A stretch of 64,000 bases of DNA from Janibacter alkaliphilus. GTDB lineage: Bacteria; Actinomycetota; Actinomycetes; Actinomycetales; Dermatophilaceae. Below, one piece after another: positions 8,837 through 17,080 of the stretch (the first letter of the stretch is position 1; each line of letters begins with the position of its first letter). Made by a program: the position numbers and the translations under genes. The notes beneath the pieces are model-generated. The model did no database searches, was not told the origin of the DNA, and worked only from the letters and a program-made list of their open reading frames with translations. Where the stretch lies: the NCBI RefSeq assembly GCF_013408565.1, contig NZ_JACBZX010000001.1, forward strand, positions 1,488,001 through 1,552,000. Reading direction: 5' to 3'.

Positions 8837-10297
8837 ATGACTGAACGAACCGCGCCACGACGAGGAGCCGGCCGTGTCGTCGTCGCCCTGGTCGTCTCTG
8901 CCCTGCTGCTGACGATGTCCGGCATCGTCGGCTTGACCAGCGCCAGCGCCGCCGACTGCACCGCCCGCCCGATCACTGCCGACGAGCTCACCGACTTCAG
9001 CGTCGAGGCCACCGACGGCTCGGACACCCTCTCCGCGTGGGAGAGCGTGCGCGCCTCGCTCATGCTCGACCTCGAGGACGGGCACTGCGCCGGCGACTCG
9101 ATCACCGTCTCCATGCCCGAGCAGCTGGGCATCTCCAACTTCCCCGACGGTCAGCTGACCGACGAGGACGGCAACGTCATCGCCACGACGAGCATCGAGG
9201 GTCAGGAGGTGACGATCACGCTCACCGACTACGTCGAGACCCACGTCGACGTCTCCGTGGAGGCCTGGTGGCAGCTGCAGATCAACGCCGACCTCGAGCC
9301 CGGCACCACCGAGGACCTCATCTGGACCGTGGACGGCGAGACCGTGACCACCCCGGTCGAGGTCGGCCCGTGCCCCAACTGCGACGCGCAGCACACCGAC
9401 CCGAACAAGTGGGGCACCCCGCGCCCGGACGGCACCATCGTCATCACCATGGAGACGCCGTTGGCCACCCGTGACGACCAGATCTTCGAGTTCACCGACA
9501 CCCTGACCAACGGTGGCCAGCAGATCCTCTGCGACCGTGGCGCCCGCGCCTACGCCTTCTCCGAGCGCAACCAGTGGGGCGACCCGAGCAACGCCACCGG
9601 CACCGCGGTCGACGTCACCGACTGCTCCGCCACGAGCGTCACCGGATCGATCACCCTCGACGAGGGCCAGCAGGCACGCATCAACGTCTGGGTCTCGGTC
9701 GACGACCAGAACGCCGGCCCGTGGACCGACTCGGTCACCTTCGTCAGCGGCGGCCAGACCTGGACCGAGACCGCCCGCGTGACCCGGCGCAGCTACGGCG
9801 GCGGCGGCAACGGCTCGACCACCCCGACCACGGACGAGCCGACGACGGACGAGCCGACCTCGGACGAGCCGACCTCGGACGAGCCGACCTCGGACGAGCC
9901 GACGACGGACGAGCCGACGACGGACGAGCCGACCTCGGACGAGCCGACCACGGACGAGCCGACCTCGGACGAGCCGACGACGGACGAGCCGACCACGGAC
10001 GAGCCCACCTCGGACGAGCCGACGACGGACGAGCCGACGACGGACGAGCCGACGACCGACGAGCCGACGACGGAGGGTGCGCCGGTGCCGTCCTCGACGA
10101 GTGGGTCTCCGGTTCCGGAGGACGGCGCGGCGCCGGCCCCGGGTGGTCCGGGTGCTGAGGCGCCGACCCCGAGCGTGGTGCAGACCGATGGTGCGGGTTC
10201 GGGCTCGCGCAGCTTGCTGCCCTTCGCGGCGGCCGGGATGCTGCTGGCGGCGGCCGGTGCGCTGGCCCTGCGACCGCAGGCCGCTCGACGGCACTGA
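8837..10297 (+). CDS. Adhesin-like surface protein 2, intact
   Basis: 486 residues. Signal peptide about 1-37 (ending ASA-AD), two Ig-like beta domains as in the preceding paralogue, 16 TDEPT-type repeats, a linker ending TPSVVQTDGAGSGS, then a hydrophobic helix SLLPFAAAGMLLAAAGALAL and a basic end RPQAARRH. The tail has the layout of a sortase or membrane anchor, but the expected LPXTG is replaced by LLPFA, so simple membrane anchoring is more likely. The four cysteines in the folded part (DC, HC, CPNC) recur in paralogue 1. The ATG at 8837 has AAGGAAAGG before it; the ATG at 8829 is closed after two codons. Binding target unknown. Confidence 0.82.
   Translation: MTERTAPRRGAGRVVVALVVSALLLTMSGIVGLTSASAADCTARPITADELTDFSVEATDGSDTLSAWESVRASLMLDLEDGHCAGDSITVSMPEQLGISNFPDGQLTDEDGNVIATTSIEGQEVTITLTDYVETHVDVSVEAWWQLQINADLEPGTTEDLIWTVDGETVTTPVEVGPCPNCDAQHTDPNKWGTPRPDGTIVITMETPLATRDDQIFEFTDTLTNGGQQILCDRGARAYAFSERNQWGDPSNATGTAVDVTDCSATSVTGSITLDEGQQARINVWVSVDDQNAGPWTDSVTFVSGGQTWTETARVTRRSYGGGGNGSTTPTTDEPTTDEPTSDEPTSDEPTSDEPTTDEPTTDEPTSDEPTTDEPTSDEPTTDEPTTDEPTSDEPTTDEPTTDEPTTDEPTTEGAPVPSSTSGSPVPEDGAAPAPGGPGAEAPTPSVVQTDGAGSGSRSLLPFAAAGMLLAAAGALALRPQAARRH
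9829..10073 (+). repeat. 15-bp tandem repeats encoding a TDEPT/SDEPT stalk (copy 2)
   Basis: Sixteen DEP units. The order of T and S variants differs from the array at 8134-8393, so the two have diverged or recombined independently. Confidence 0.9.
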
Positions 10298-10314
10298 CCC
10301 GGTCGGACCCATCC

Positions 10315-10351
10315 ACGGGCGGCCCTCCCCAGCACGGGGAGGGCCGCCCGT
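10315..10351 (+). terminator. Terminator of adhesin-like gene 2
   Basis: ACGGGCGGCCCTCCCC (10315-10330) pairs with 10336-10351 around a 5-base loop and is followed by CGTCGTCG. It is almost the same hairpin as that at 8648-8686, so the duplication included the terminator. Confidence 0.8.
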
Positions 10352-10418
10352 CGTCGTCGCCACCAGACGTTGCGTGAGGCCGCCCCGCCTGGCACGCCGC
10401 GCGTGCCAGACTCCCGAC

Positions 10419-11958
10419 ATGTATCCCGGAACCTGGGCCGCCGTCGCCCCGGACAAGCCCGCCCTGATCATGGCCGGCAGCGGTCGCGCCCTGACCTACG
10501 CCGAGCTCGACGAGCGCAGCCTGCGGCTGGCCAACCACCTGCGCGGCCTCGGGCTGCAGACCGGGGACGTGGTGGCGCTGCTGTCGGGACAACACCCCCG
10601 AGACGTACGAGGTCTACTGGGCGGCGCTGCGCTCCGGGCTCTACATCACCGCGGTCAACCACAACCTCACCGCCGCCGAGGCCTCGTACATCATCGAGGA
10701 CTGCGACGCCCGCGCGCTGGTCGTCTCCGCCGGGAAGGCCCAGGTCGTCGACGGTCTCGACGTCGCGGTCGAGCACCGCCTCGTCTACGGCGGCCAGATC
10801 ACCGGCTACGACGACTACGAGGCCGCCATCGAGGCCGCCGGTACCGCGCCCCTGCCCGAGCAGCCGCACGGCGACGACCTGCTCTACTCCAGCGGCACCA
10901 CCGGCCGCCCGAAGGGGATCAAGCTGCCGCTGCCGGAGATCCAGGTGGACGAGCCGGGCTACCGCTACGTGACGATCTTCGGCGGCCTGTACGGCTTCGA
11001 CGAGGACACCGTCTACCTCTCCCCGGCGCCGGTCTACCACGCGGCCCCGCTGCGCTTCGGCGGCGTCGTGCACGCGACCGGCGGCACGCTGGTGATGATG
11101 GAGCGCTTCGACGCCGAGGGGCTGCTCGGGGCGGTCGAGCGCTACCGGGTCACGCACACCCAGATGGTCCCGACGATGTTCGTGCGGCTGCTCAAGCTCG
11201 ACGCCCAGGTGCGCGGGGGCTACGACGTGTCCTCGCTGCGCTGCGTCGTGCACGCGGCCGCCCCGTGCCCGGTGGACGTCAAGCGGGCGATGATCGACTG
11301 GCTCGGCCCGATCATCCACGAGTACTACGCCTCCACCGAGTCCAACGGCGCGACGATGATCGACAGCGAGCAGTGGCTGGCCCACCCGGGCTCGGTCGGG
11401 CTGCCGCTCATCGGGGTCCCGCACGTCTGCGACGAGACCGGGGCGGTGCTGCCGCCGGGCGAGGTCGGCACGCTCTACTTCGAGCGGGAGGAGCTCGACG
11501 GGCCCTCCTTCGCCTACCACAAGGACCCGGAGAAGACGGCCAGCACCCAGCACCCCGAGCACCCCAGCTGGACCACCGTCGGAGACCTCGGCTACCTCGA
11601 CGAGGAGGGCTACCTCTACCTCACCGACCGGGCCGCCTTCATGATCATCTCCGGCGGCGTCAACATCTATCCGCAGGAGATCGAGGACGCCTTCACCCTG
11701 CACCCGCAGGTGCTCGACATCGGTGTCGTCGGGATGCCGGACGACGAGATGGGGGAGCGGGTCGTCGCCTTCGTCCAGGTGGCCGAGGGGAGCGAGCCGG
11801 GGGAGTCCCTGCGCGAGGAGCTGGTGGCGCACGCCCGCACCCACCTGGCCGGCTACAAGGTGCCCCGGGAGTTCGTCTTCCTCGAGCAGCTGCCGCGCAC
11901 CCCGACCGGCAAGATGGTCAACCGCGAGCTGCGCACCGCCTACCCCGGGTCCTCCTGA
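10419..11958 (+). pseudogene. Acyl-CoA synthetase (AMP-forming, FadD-like) with a one-base frameshift
   Basis: Codons from ATG 10419 encode MYPGTWAAVAPDKPALIM up to VVALLS. The frame then shifts at GGG 10586-10588: removing one G restores DNTPETYEVYWAALRSG and the rest. The corrected protein is about 512 residues, normal for the family. The downstream frame carries the phosphate-binding loop YSSGTTGRPKGIK, the YASTE motif, the GDLGYLDEEGYLYLTDR hinge region and the catalytic lysine segment PRTPTGKMVNREL. It would activate a carboxylic acid as acyl-AMP and then as a CoA thioester. With the shift as written, the N-terminal fragment is useless. The rest of the gene is perfectly kept, so a recent mutation or assembly error is likely. 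Confidence 0.85.
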
Positions 11959-12025
11959 CCGAGCCCGTCGGCCGAGCGACATCGACCCGCCGGTCGGCGT
12001 CCCGGCACGCCACGCTCGACCGGGA

Positions 12026-12081
12026 TGACGCTCTGTCACGTCCAGGACATGACAGATGTCGTGACCCTGACGCGGTGTCAG
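12026..12081. promoter_or_regulatory. Cluster of TGAC/GTCA dyads upstream of the ABC transporter
   Basis: TGAC-N5-GTCA occurs at 12026-12038 and again, as CTGAC-N5-GTCAG, at 12067-12081; the cores start 42 bases (about four turns) apart. Between them is a further near-perfect inverted repeat, CTGTCACGTCC (12033-12043) with GGACATGACAG (12045-12055). The cluster lies in the 292-base gap before the ABC genes. The rest of that gap shows no gene. Likely operator region; regulator unknown. Confidence 0.5.
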
Positions 12082-12250
12082 GCCCTAGCGTCTGGGTCGA
12101 CGCCCTCGGCGTCGGACGGTCCGGACCGGGGCTGTCCCGACCCTCGACCAGGGGAGTGCCACCGGTGATCCGGGGGGACAGCCCCACCGACGCGGACACC
12201 CCGCCCGGCCTACGTTGCTGGTGCCGCACCACGACAGGAGAACCCTTGCC

Positions 12251-13006
12251 ATGACCCAGCAGCCAGCTGCCAGCACCCACGACCTGAGGAAGGTGTACGG
12301 CCGCGGGGACGCGGGCGTCGCCGCCCTCGACGGTGTCGACCTCGAGATCGAGTCGGGCCGCTTCACCGCGATCATGGGGCCCTCGGGCTCCGGGAAGTCC
12401 ACCCTGATGCACTGCCTCGCCGGGCTGGACTCGGTCACCTCCGGGTCCGTGCACATCGGTGACATCGACATCACCCGGCTCAAGGAGAAGGAGCTGACGA
12501 AGCTGCGCCGCGACCGGGTCGGGTTCGTCTTCCAGGCCTTCAACCTCATCCCGACCCTGTCCGCCCAGGAGAACATCCTGCTGCCCCTGGCCATCGCCGG
12601 CCGCAGCGCCGACCCGGAGTGGTTCGACCTGGTCATCGACACGGTCGGGCTGCGGGAGCGGCTGAAGCACCGCCCCAGCGAGCTCTCCGGCGGCCAGCAG
12701 CAGCGGGTCGCCTGCGCCCGTGCCCTGGTCAGCCAGCCGGACATCATCTTCGCCGACGAGCCCACCGGCAACCTCGACTCCACCTCGGGCGCCGAGGTGC
12801 TGGGCTTCCTGCGGCGCAGCGTCGACGACTTCGACCAGACCATCGTCATGGTCACCCACGACCCGGTGGCCGCCAGCCACACCGACCGGGTGCTCTTCCT
12901 CGCCGACGGACAGATCCGCGACGAGCTGCACCAGCCGGACCGGGAGACGGTGCTCGAGCGGCTCGTCGGGCTGACCGCCCAGCCCCAGCCCACCGGGACG
13001 GCGTGA
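12251..13006 (+). CDS. ABC transporter ATP-binding protein, MacB/LolD type
   Basis: 251 residues. Walker A GPSGSGKST, a Q-loop (VFQAFNLIP), the signature LSGGQQQRVACARAL, Walker B IIFADEP followed by TGNLDS, and the switch histidine VTHD are all present. TGNLD and the short length place it with ATPases that serve FtsX-type permeases (lipoprotein export, macrolide or peptide export). The ATG at 12251 has AGGAGAAC upstream. The permease gene starts 1 base after the stop, so the two form one operon. Confidence 0.95.
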   Translation: MTQQPAASTHDLRKVYGRGDAGVAALDGVDLEIESGRFTAIMGPSGSGKSTLMHCLAGLDSVTSGSVHIGDIDITRLKEKELTKLRRDRVGFVFQAFNLIPTLSAQENILLPLAIAGRSADPEWFDLVIDTVGLRERLKHRPSELSGGQQQRVACARALVSQPDIIFADEPTGNLDSTSGAEVLGFLRRSVDDFDQTIVMVTHDPVAASHTDRVLFLADGQIRDELHQPDRETVLERLVGLTAQPQPTGTA

Positions 13007-13007
13007 C

Positions 13008-15554
13008 ATGCTGCGGGCCACCTTCACCAGCCTCATGGCGCGCAAGATGCGCCTGCTCATGTCGGCGACCGCGATCATCCTCGGGACCGCCTTCGTCGCC
13101 GGCTCGCTGATCTTCACCGACACCCTCGGCAAGACCTTCGACGGCATCATGGAGGGCTCCGTCGGCGACGTCGTCGTCCAGGAGGCGGGCTCCTCGGGCT
13201 CGGTCGAGGACATGGACGTCGCCGCCACCTCGACCATCGACCCGGCCCTGGTCGACGAGCTGGCCGCCCTGCCCGGTGCCGAGCAGGCCGACGGCAACGT
13301 CGACGCCGTCGGCGTCTTCGTCGTCGGGGAGGACGGCAACGTCGTCGGCGGCCAGGGTGCCCCGGCGCTGGCCTTCAACTGGACCGACGCGCCGAACCAG
13401 CTCGGCAACCAGGTCCTGAGCCTCACCTCCGGCCGGCAGCCCGAAGGGGACGGCGAGGTGGTCATCGACGACCAGACCGCCGAGCGCGCCGGCTACCAGC
13501 TCGGCGACGAGGTCCCCTTCGTCAGCTCCGGCAGCACCCCGGAGTTCACCGCCGAGCTCGTCGGCACGGTCGAGTTCGGCGACGGCGGTCTCGCCGGCGC
13601 CTCGATCTCGGTCTTCGACACGCCCACCGCGCAGGAGCTCTTCCTCGACGGCGAGGACGTCTACACCTCGGTGTGGGTGACCACCGCCGAGGGGACCAGC
13701 CAGCAGGAGCTGGCCGACGCGGCCGCTGGCCTCGTGCCCGAAGGCTTCGAGGCCCGCGCCGGCGAGGACGTCGCCGGGGAGACGCAGGAGGCGACCGAGG
13801 AGTCGCTCTCCTTCATCACCACCTTCCTGCTCGTCTTCGCCGGCATCGCCCTCTTCGTCGGCTCCTTCCTCATCATCAACACCTTCAGCATCCTCGTCGC
13901 CCAGCGCGGCCGGGAGCTGGCGCTGCTGCGCGCGATCGGCGCCAGCCGCCGACAGGTGACCCGCTCCGTGCTCATCGAGTCCCTCGTCGTCGGCCTCGTC
14001 GGGGCCACCGTGGGTCTGCTCGTCGGGATCCTGCTGGCACAGGGGATCAAGGCGCTCTTCGCCCAGATCGGCCTGGACATGTCCGGCAGCTCCCTGGTCA
14101 TCGCGCCGCGCACCGTGGTCGCCGCCTACCTCGTCGGGATCATCGTGACCATGCTGGCCGCGTGGATCCCCGCGCGGCGGGCCGGTCGGGTGCCGCCGGT
14201 GGCGGCGATGCGGGACGAGGTGGAGGTCTCCAGCCGCGGTCCCCGGGTCCGCCTGGTGCTGGAGGTGGGGGTGCTGCTCGCCGGCATCGCCGCCTTCCTC
14301 GTCGGCCTCTTCGTCGTCGACACCCGGCAGGTCTGGTGGATCGGGGCGGGCGTCGTCGGCATCGTCCTCGGTGCCTCCTTCCTCGCTGCGATCGTCGGTC
14401 GGCCGGTGATCAGCGGCCTGGGAGCGATCTACCGCCGTCTCTTCGGCACGGTCGGCACGATGGCCGAGCAGAACACGACGCGCAGCCCCGGCCGGACCGC
14501 GGCCACCGCCTCCGCCCTGATGATCGGGATGACCCTGGTGGCTCTCATGGGGGTGGTCAGCCAGAGCACCAAGGCGAGCGTGGACAAGCAGATCGCCGAG
14601 TCCTTCCGCGCCGACTACGTGCTCTCCAACGCCGTCGGCCAGCCGTTCTCACCGGCGATCACCGAGCGCGCCGCCGAGGTCGAGGGGGTCGCCGAGGTCT
14701 CGCCCGAGCGCTACCTCGGCGCCGAGATCGACGACGCCGAGAGCTACGGCGCGGCCGTGGACCCCTCGACGTACGGCGAGATCCAGGGCATCGAGATGAC
14801 CGAGGGGAGCTTCACCGACCTGACCGACGGCGGGGTGCTGCTCAGCGAGGACCAGCGTGCCGGTCGCGAGGTCGGTGACACGGTGGCGGTGAGCCTCGGC
14901 GGCCCGGCGCGGCAGCTCGAGGTGGCCGGCTTCTACGACGCCGACCAGGCCACCGGGTGGCCCTTCTACCTCAGCCTCGACGGGGCGACCGCCCTCGGTG
15001 CTCCCGAGGCGGACAACTCCGCCTACGTCGTGCTGGCGGAGGGCGTCGACCAGGCGGCCGTCGCCGACCGGCTGGGCGCGCTCATCGAGGAGCAGCCGCT
15101 GGTGACGCTCAAGGACCAGCAGTCCTACGCCGACGAGCAGCGCGGCTTCATCGACCAGCTGCTCTACATCATCTACGCGCTGCTCGGGCTGGCGATCATC
15201 ATCGCCATCCTCGGCATCGTCAACACCCTGGGCCTGTCGGTCATCGAGCGCACCCGGGAGATCGGCCTGCTGCGTGCGGTCGGGCTCTCCCGCCGCCAGC
15301 TGCGGCGGATGATCCGGCTGGAGTCGGTGACGATCGCGCTGCTCGGGGCCGTGCTCGGGATCGTCATCGGCGTGGTCGCGGGCGTGGCGATCCAGCGGGC
15401 CCTGGTCGAGGACGGGATCACCGAGCTGGCGATCCCGTGGGGCCAGCTCGTGGCCTTCGTCGTCGCCGCCGGCCTCGTCGGGGTGCTGGCGGCGCTGCTG
15501 CCGGCCCGTCGGGCGGCGAGGATGGATGTGCTGGAGGCGATCTCGAGCGAGTAG
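13008..15554 (+). CDS. FtsX-family ABC transporter permease, duplicated domain
   Basis: 848 residues. An N-terminal membrane helix (about 12-32) precedes a large extracytoplasmic domain (about 35-260), then a first FtsX domain with three helices (about 265-390), two further helices (about 415-465), a second extracytoplasmic domain, and a second FtsX domain (about 715-845). Both FtsX domains show the NTFSILVAQRGRELALLRAIG and NTLGLSVIERTREIGLLRAVG type of cytoplasmic coupling segment. With the preceding ATPase it would make a mechanotransmission-type transporter. The substrate is unknown; the genes have no specific neighbour that tells. Confidence 0.93.
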   Translation: MLRATFTSLMARKMRLLMSATAIILGTAFVAGSLIFTDTLGKTFDGIMEGSVGDVVVQEAGSSGSVEDMDVAATSTIDPALVDELAALPGAEQADGNVDAVGVFVVGEDGNVVGGQGAPALAFNWTDAPNQLGNQVLSLTSGRQPEGDGEVVIDDQTAERAGYQLGDEVPFVSSGSTPEFTAELVGTVEFGDGGLAGASISVFDTPTAQELFLDGEDVYTSVWVTTAEGTSQQELADAAAGLVPEGFEARAGEDVAGETQEATEESLSFITTFLLVFAGIALFVGSFLIINTFSILVAQRGRELALLRAIGASRRQVTRSVLIESLVVGLVGATVGLLVGILLAQGIKALFAQIGLDMSGSSLVIAPRTVVAAYLVGIIVTMLAAWIPARRAGRVPPVAAMRDEVEVSSRGPRVRLVLEVGVLLAGIAAFLVGLFVVDTRQVWWIGAGVVGIVLGASFLAAIVGRPVISGLGAIYRRLFGTVGTMAEQNTTRSPGRTAATASALMIGMTLVALMGVVSQSTKASVDKQIAESFRADYVLSNAVGQPFSPAITERAAEVEGVAEVSPERYLGAEIDDAESYGAAVDPSTYGEIQGIEMTEGSFTDLTDGGVLLSEDQRAGREVGDTVAVSLGGPARQLEVAGFYDADQATGWPFYLSLDGATALGAPEADNSAYVVLAEGVDQAAVADRLGALIEEQPLVTLKDQQSYADEQRGFIDQLLYIIYALLGLAIIIAILGIVNTLGLSVIERTREIGLLRAVGLSRRQLRRMIRLESVTIALLGAVLGIVIGVVAGVAIQRALVEDGITELAIPWGQLVAFVVAAGLVGVLAALLPARRAARMDVLEAISSE

Positions 15555-15589
15555 CCGCTCTCCGTGCTGCGGGCGCCCGTCACCGACCC

Positions 15590-16975
15590 TCAGGTGACGA
15601 GCGCCCGCAGCAGCCCGCCGGCGTGGCTGAAGAAGCGGGCCACGTTGGCCACCGCCTCGGGGGTGTCCGGCACCGAGCAGGTGACGTGCAGGTCCTCGTC
15701 GGTGCGGTTGACCCAGACGTTGACGTCGTCGTCGTAGCCGGATCCGGTGAGGCCGTAGAAGTCCCGCTCCACCCACGTCTCGTTGCCGGGGATCTTCCGG
15801 CCGTCGAGGTAGGAGACGATCGGCGGGCGACGGTCGCCCTGCAGGTCCAGCCCGAGGGTGCTGCCCAGGAGCTGGACGACCCGCACGACGGGCACCTGGG
15901 CGGCGACCTTGGCGTCGGCGAAGACCTGGCGCACCCGCAGCGCGGTGCCGAGCAGGTCGTCGTCGCGGCGGACCTTGACGTGGATCGGGATGAGGTTGAC
16001 CAGCCAGCCGGAGGCGAGCATGAGCTCCGGGGTGTCCCGGGTGATCACCGGGTTGAGGAAGCGGTAGGCCCGGGCGCCGGCCAGGTCCCGGGCGGTGAGG
16101 GCGAAGGCGGCGTAGACGAGGGCGGCGAGGCCGACCCCTTCGTCCTTGGCCAGCTGCTCCAGGCGGGCGGCCTCCTCGCCGACCAGCAGCACGTGGTGGC
16201 CCGGCACCAGCCAGGCCTTCTCGCCGGGGGCCAGCCCCAGCGGCATCGGGAAGGAGCCCAAGGATCCCTTGCCCTTGAGCCCGTACCCCAGCCAGCTGCG
16301 CACGGCCGGGTGACGTCGGGAGACCTCGGCGAAGGTGACCCGCTCCGTCGCTGCGTGGTCGACGAAGCTGGTGGTCGGCGGCATCTCCACCGCCTCGCCG
16401 GTGCTGCGGCGAGCCTCGTAGCCGGCGGTCAGCTCGTAGAAGGCCACCAGCGCGGAGAAGCCGTCCGAGTAGACGTGGTCCATGCCGACGTAGACGACGG
16501 TCCGCTCGGGCTGCTCCACGGCCAGCAGCGCCCAGCCGAGGTCGTCGAAGGGGGTGCACGTCGCGGTGAGCAGCCGGTCCACCGCGGTGTGCGTGTCCGT
16601 GGGCTCGACCGCCTCGCCGTGGGGGACCAGCGCGAGGTCGAGGTCGTCGCCGGCGACGGCGTGCCGGGCGTACCCGGTCTCCCGGTCGGGGGCGTCGACG
16701 AACCACCCGCGCATGACCTCGTGCCGCAGCGCCCAGTCCCGGACGGCCGCGACCAGCGCCTCCCGGTCCAGCGGGCCGGTGATGGAGAAGGAGATGCACA
16801 GCCAGCTGGCGTCGTGCAGCTCGCGGGACTCCATGGCCCGTCGCAGGTCCAGGTGCTGCTGCTGCATGAAGGAGGGGGGCCGCTCGTCGGGCGTCGGCTC
16901 GCCGCGGTGGCCAGGGCGGAGCACGAGCAGCTGACCGCCCTGGGTGGGATGGTCGGTGAGGCGCTTCATCTGCAC
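15590..16975 (-). CDS. Stand-alone condensation-domain protein 1
   Basis: 461 residues. The acyltransferase motif HxxxDG is present as HVYSDG (167-172) inside MDHVYSDGFSALV, and the C-terminal half shows the second subdomain of the chloramphenicol-acetyltransferase-like fold. Such proteins either join peptides in NRPS systems or act alone as acyltransferases (PapA type). No adenylation, carrier or PKS gene lies nearby, so a free acyltransferase is more likely. The GTG at 16975 has GAAGAGG 8 bases upstream. It is related to, and downstream of, the gene at 17061, 85 bases away. Confidence 0.8.
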   Translation of the reverse strand: MQMKRLTDHPTQGGQLLVLRPGHRGEPTPDERPPSFMQQQHLDLRRAMESRELHDASWLCISFSITGPLDREALVAAVRDWALRHEVMRGWFVDAPDRETGYARHAVAGDDLDLALVPHGEAVEPTDTHTAVDRLLTATCTPFDDLGWALLAVEQPERTVVYVGMDHVYSDGFSALVAFYELTAGYEARRSTGEAVEMPPTTSFVDHAATERVTFAEVSRRHPAVRSWLGYGLKGKGSLGSFPMPLGLAPGEKAWLVPGHHVLLVGEEAARLEQLAKDEGVGLAALVYAAFALTARDLAGARAYRFLNPVITRDTPELMLASGWLVNLIPIHVKVRRDDDLLGTALRVRQVFADAKVAAQVPVVRVVQLLGSTLGLDLQGDRRPPIVSYLDGRKIPGNETWVERDFYGLTGSGYDDDVNVWVNRTDEDLHVTCSVPDTPEAVANVARFFSHAGGLLRALVT

Positions 16976-17033
16976 GGGTGGGACCTCTTCGTCGCTCGGG
17001 CGTGGACAGGCTCAGACGTGGGCAGGTTTTGGC

Positions 17034-17080
17034 TCGGGTAAGGCTCAGGCGTGGACCGGCTCAGGCGTGGACCGGCTCGG
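17034..17080. repeat. 16-bp tandem repeat at the end of condensation gene 2
   Basis: GGCTCAGGCGTGGACC occurs twice exactly with partial decayed copies before it (from about 16998: CGTGGACAGGCTCAGACGTG). The repeat contains the stop codon and last codons (PEPVHA) of the gene at 17061, so the 3' end of the gene has been duplicated into the intergenic space. Confidence 0.7.

Noticed and set aside
8134..10073. Two arrays of short regular repeats that could be taken for CRISPR
   Set aside because: The unit is 15 bp with no spacers, is in frame, and encodes an acidic Pro/Thr stalk within secreted proteins.
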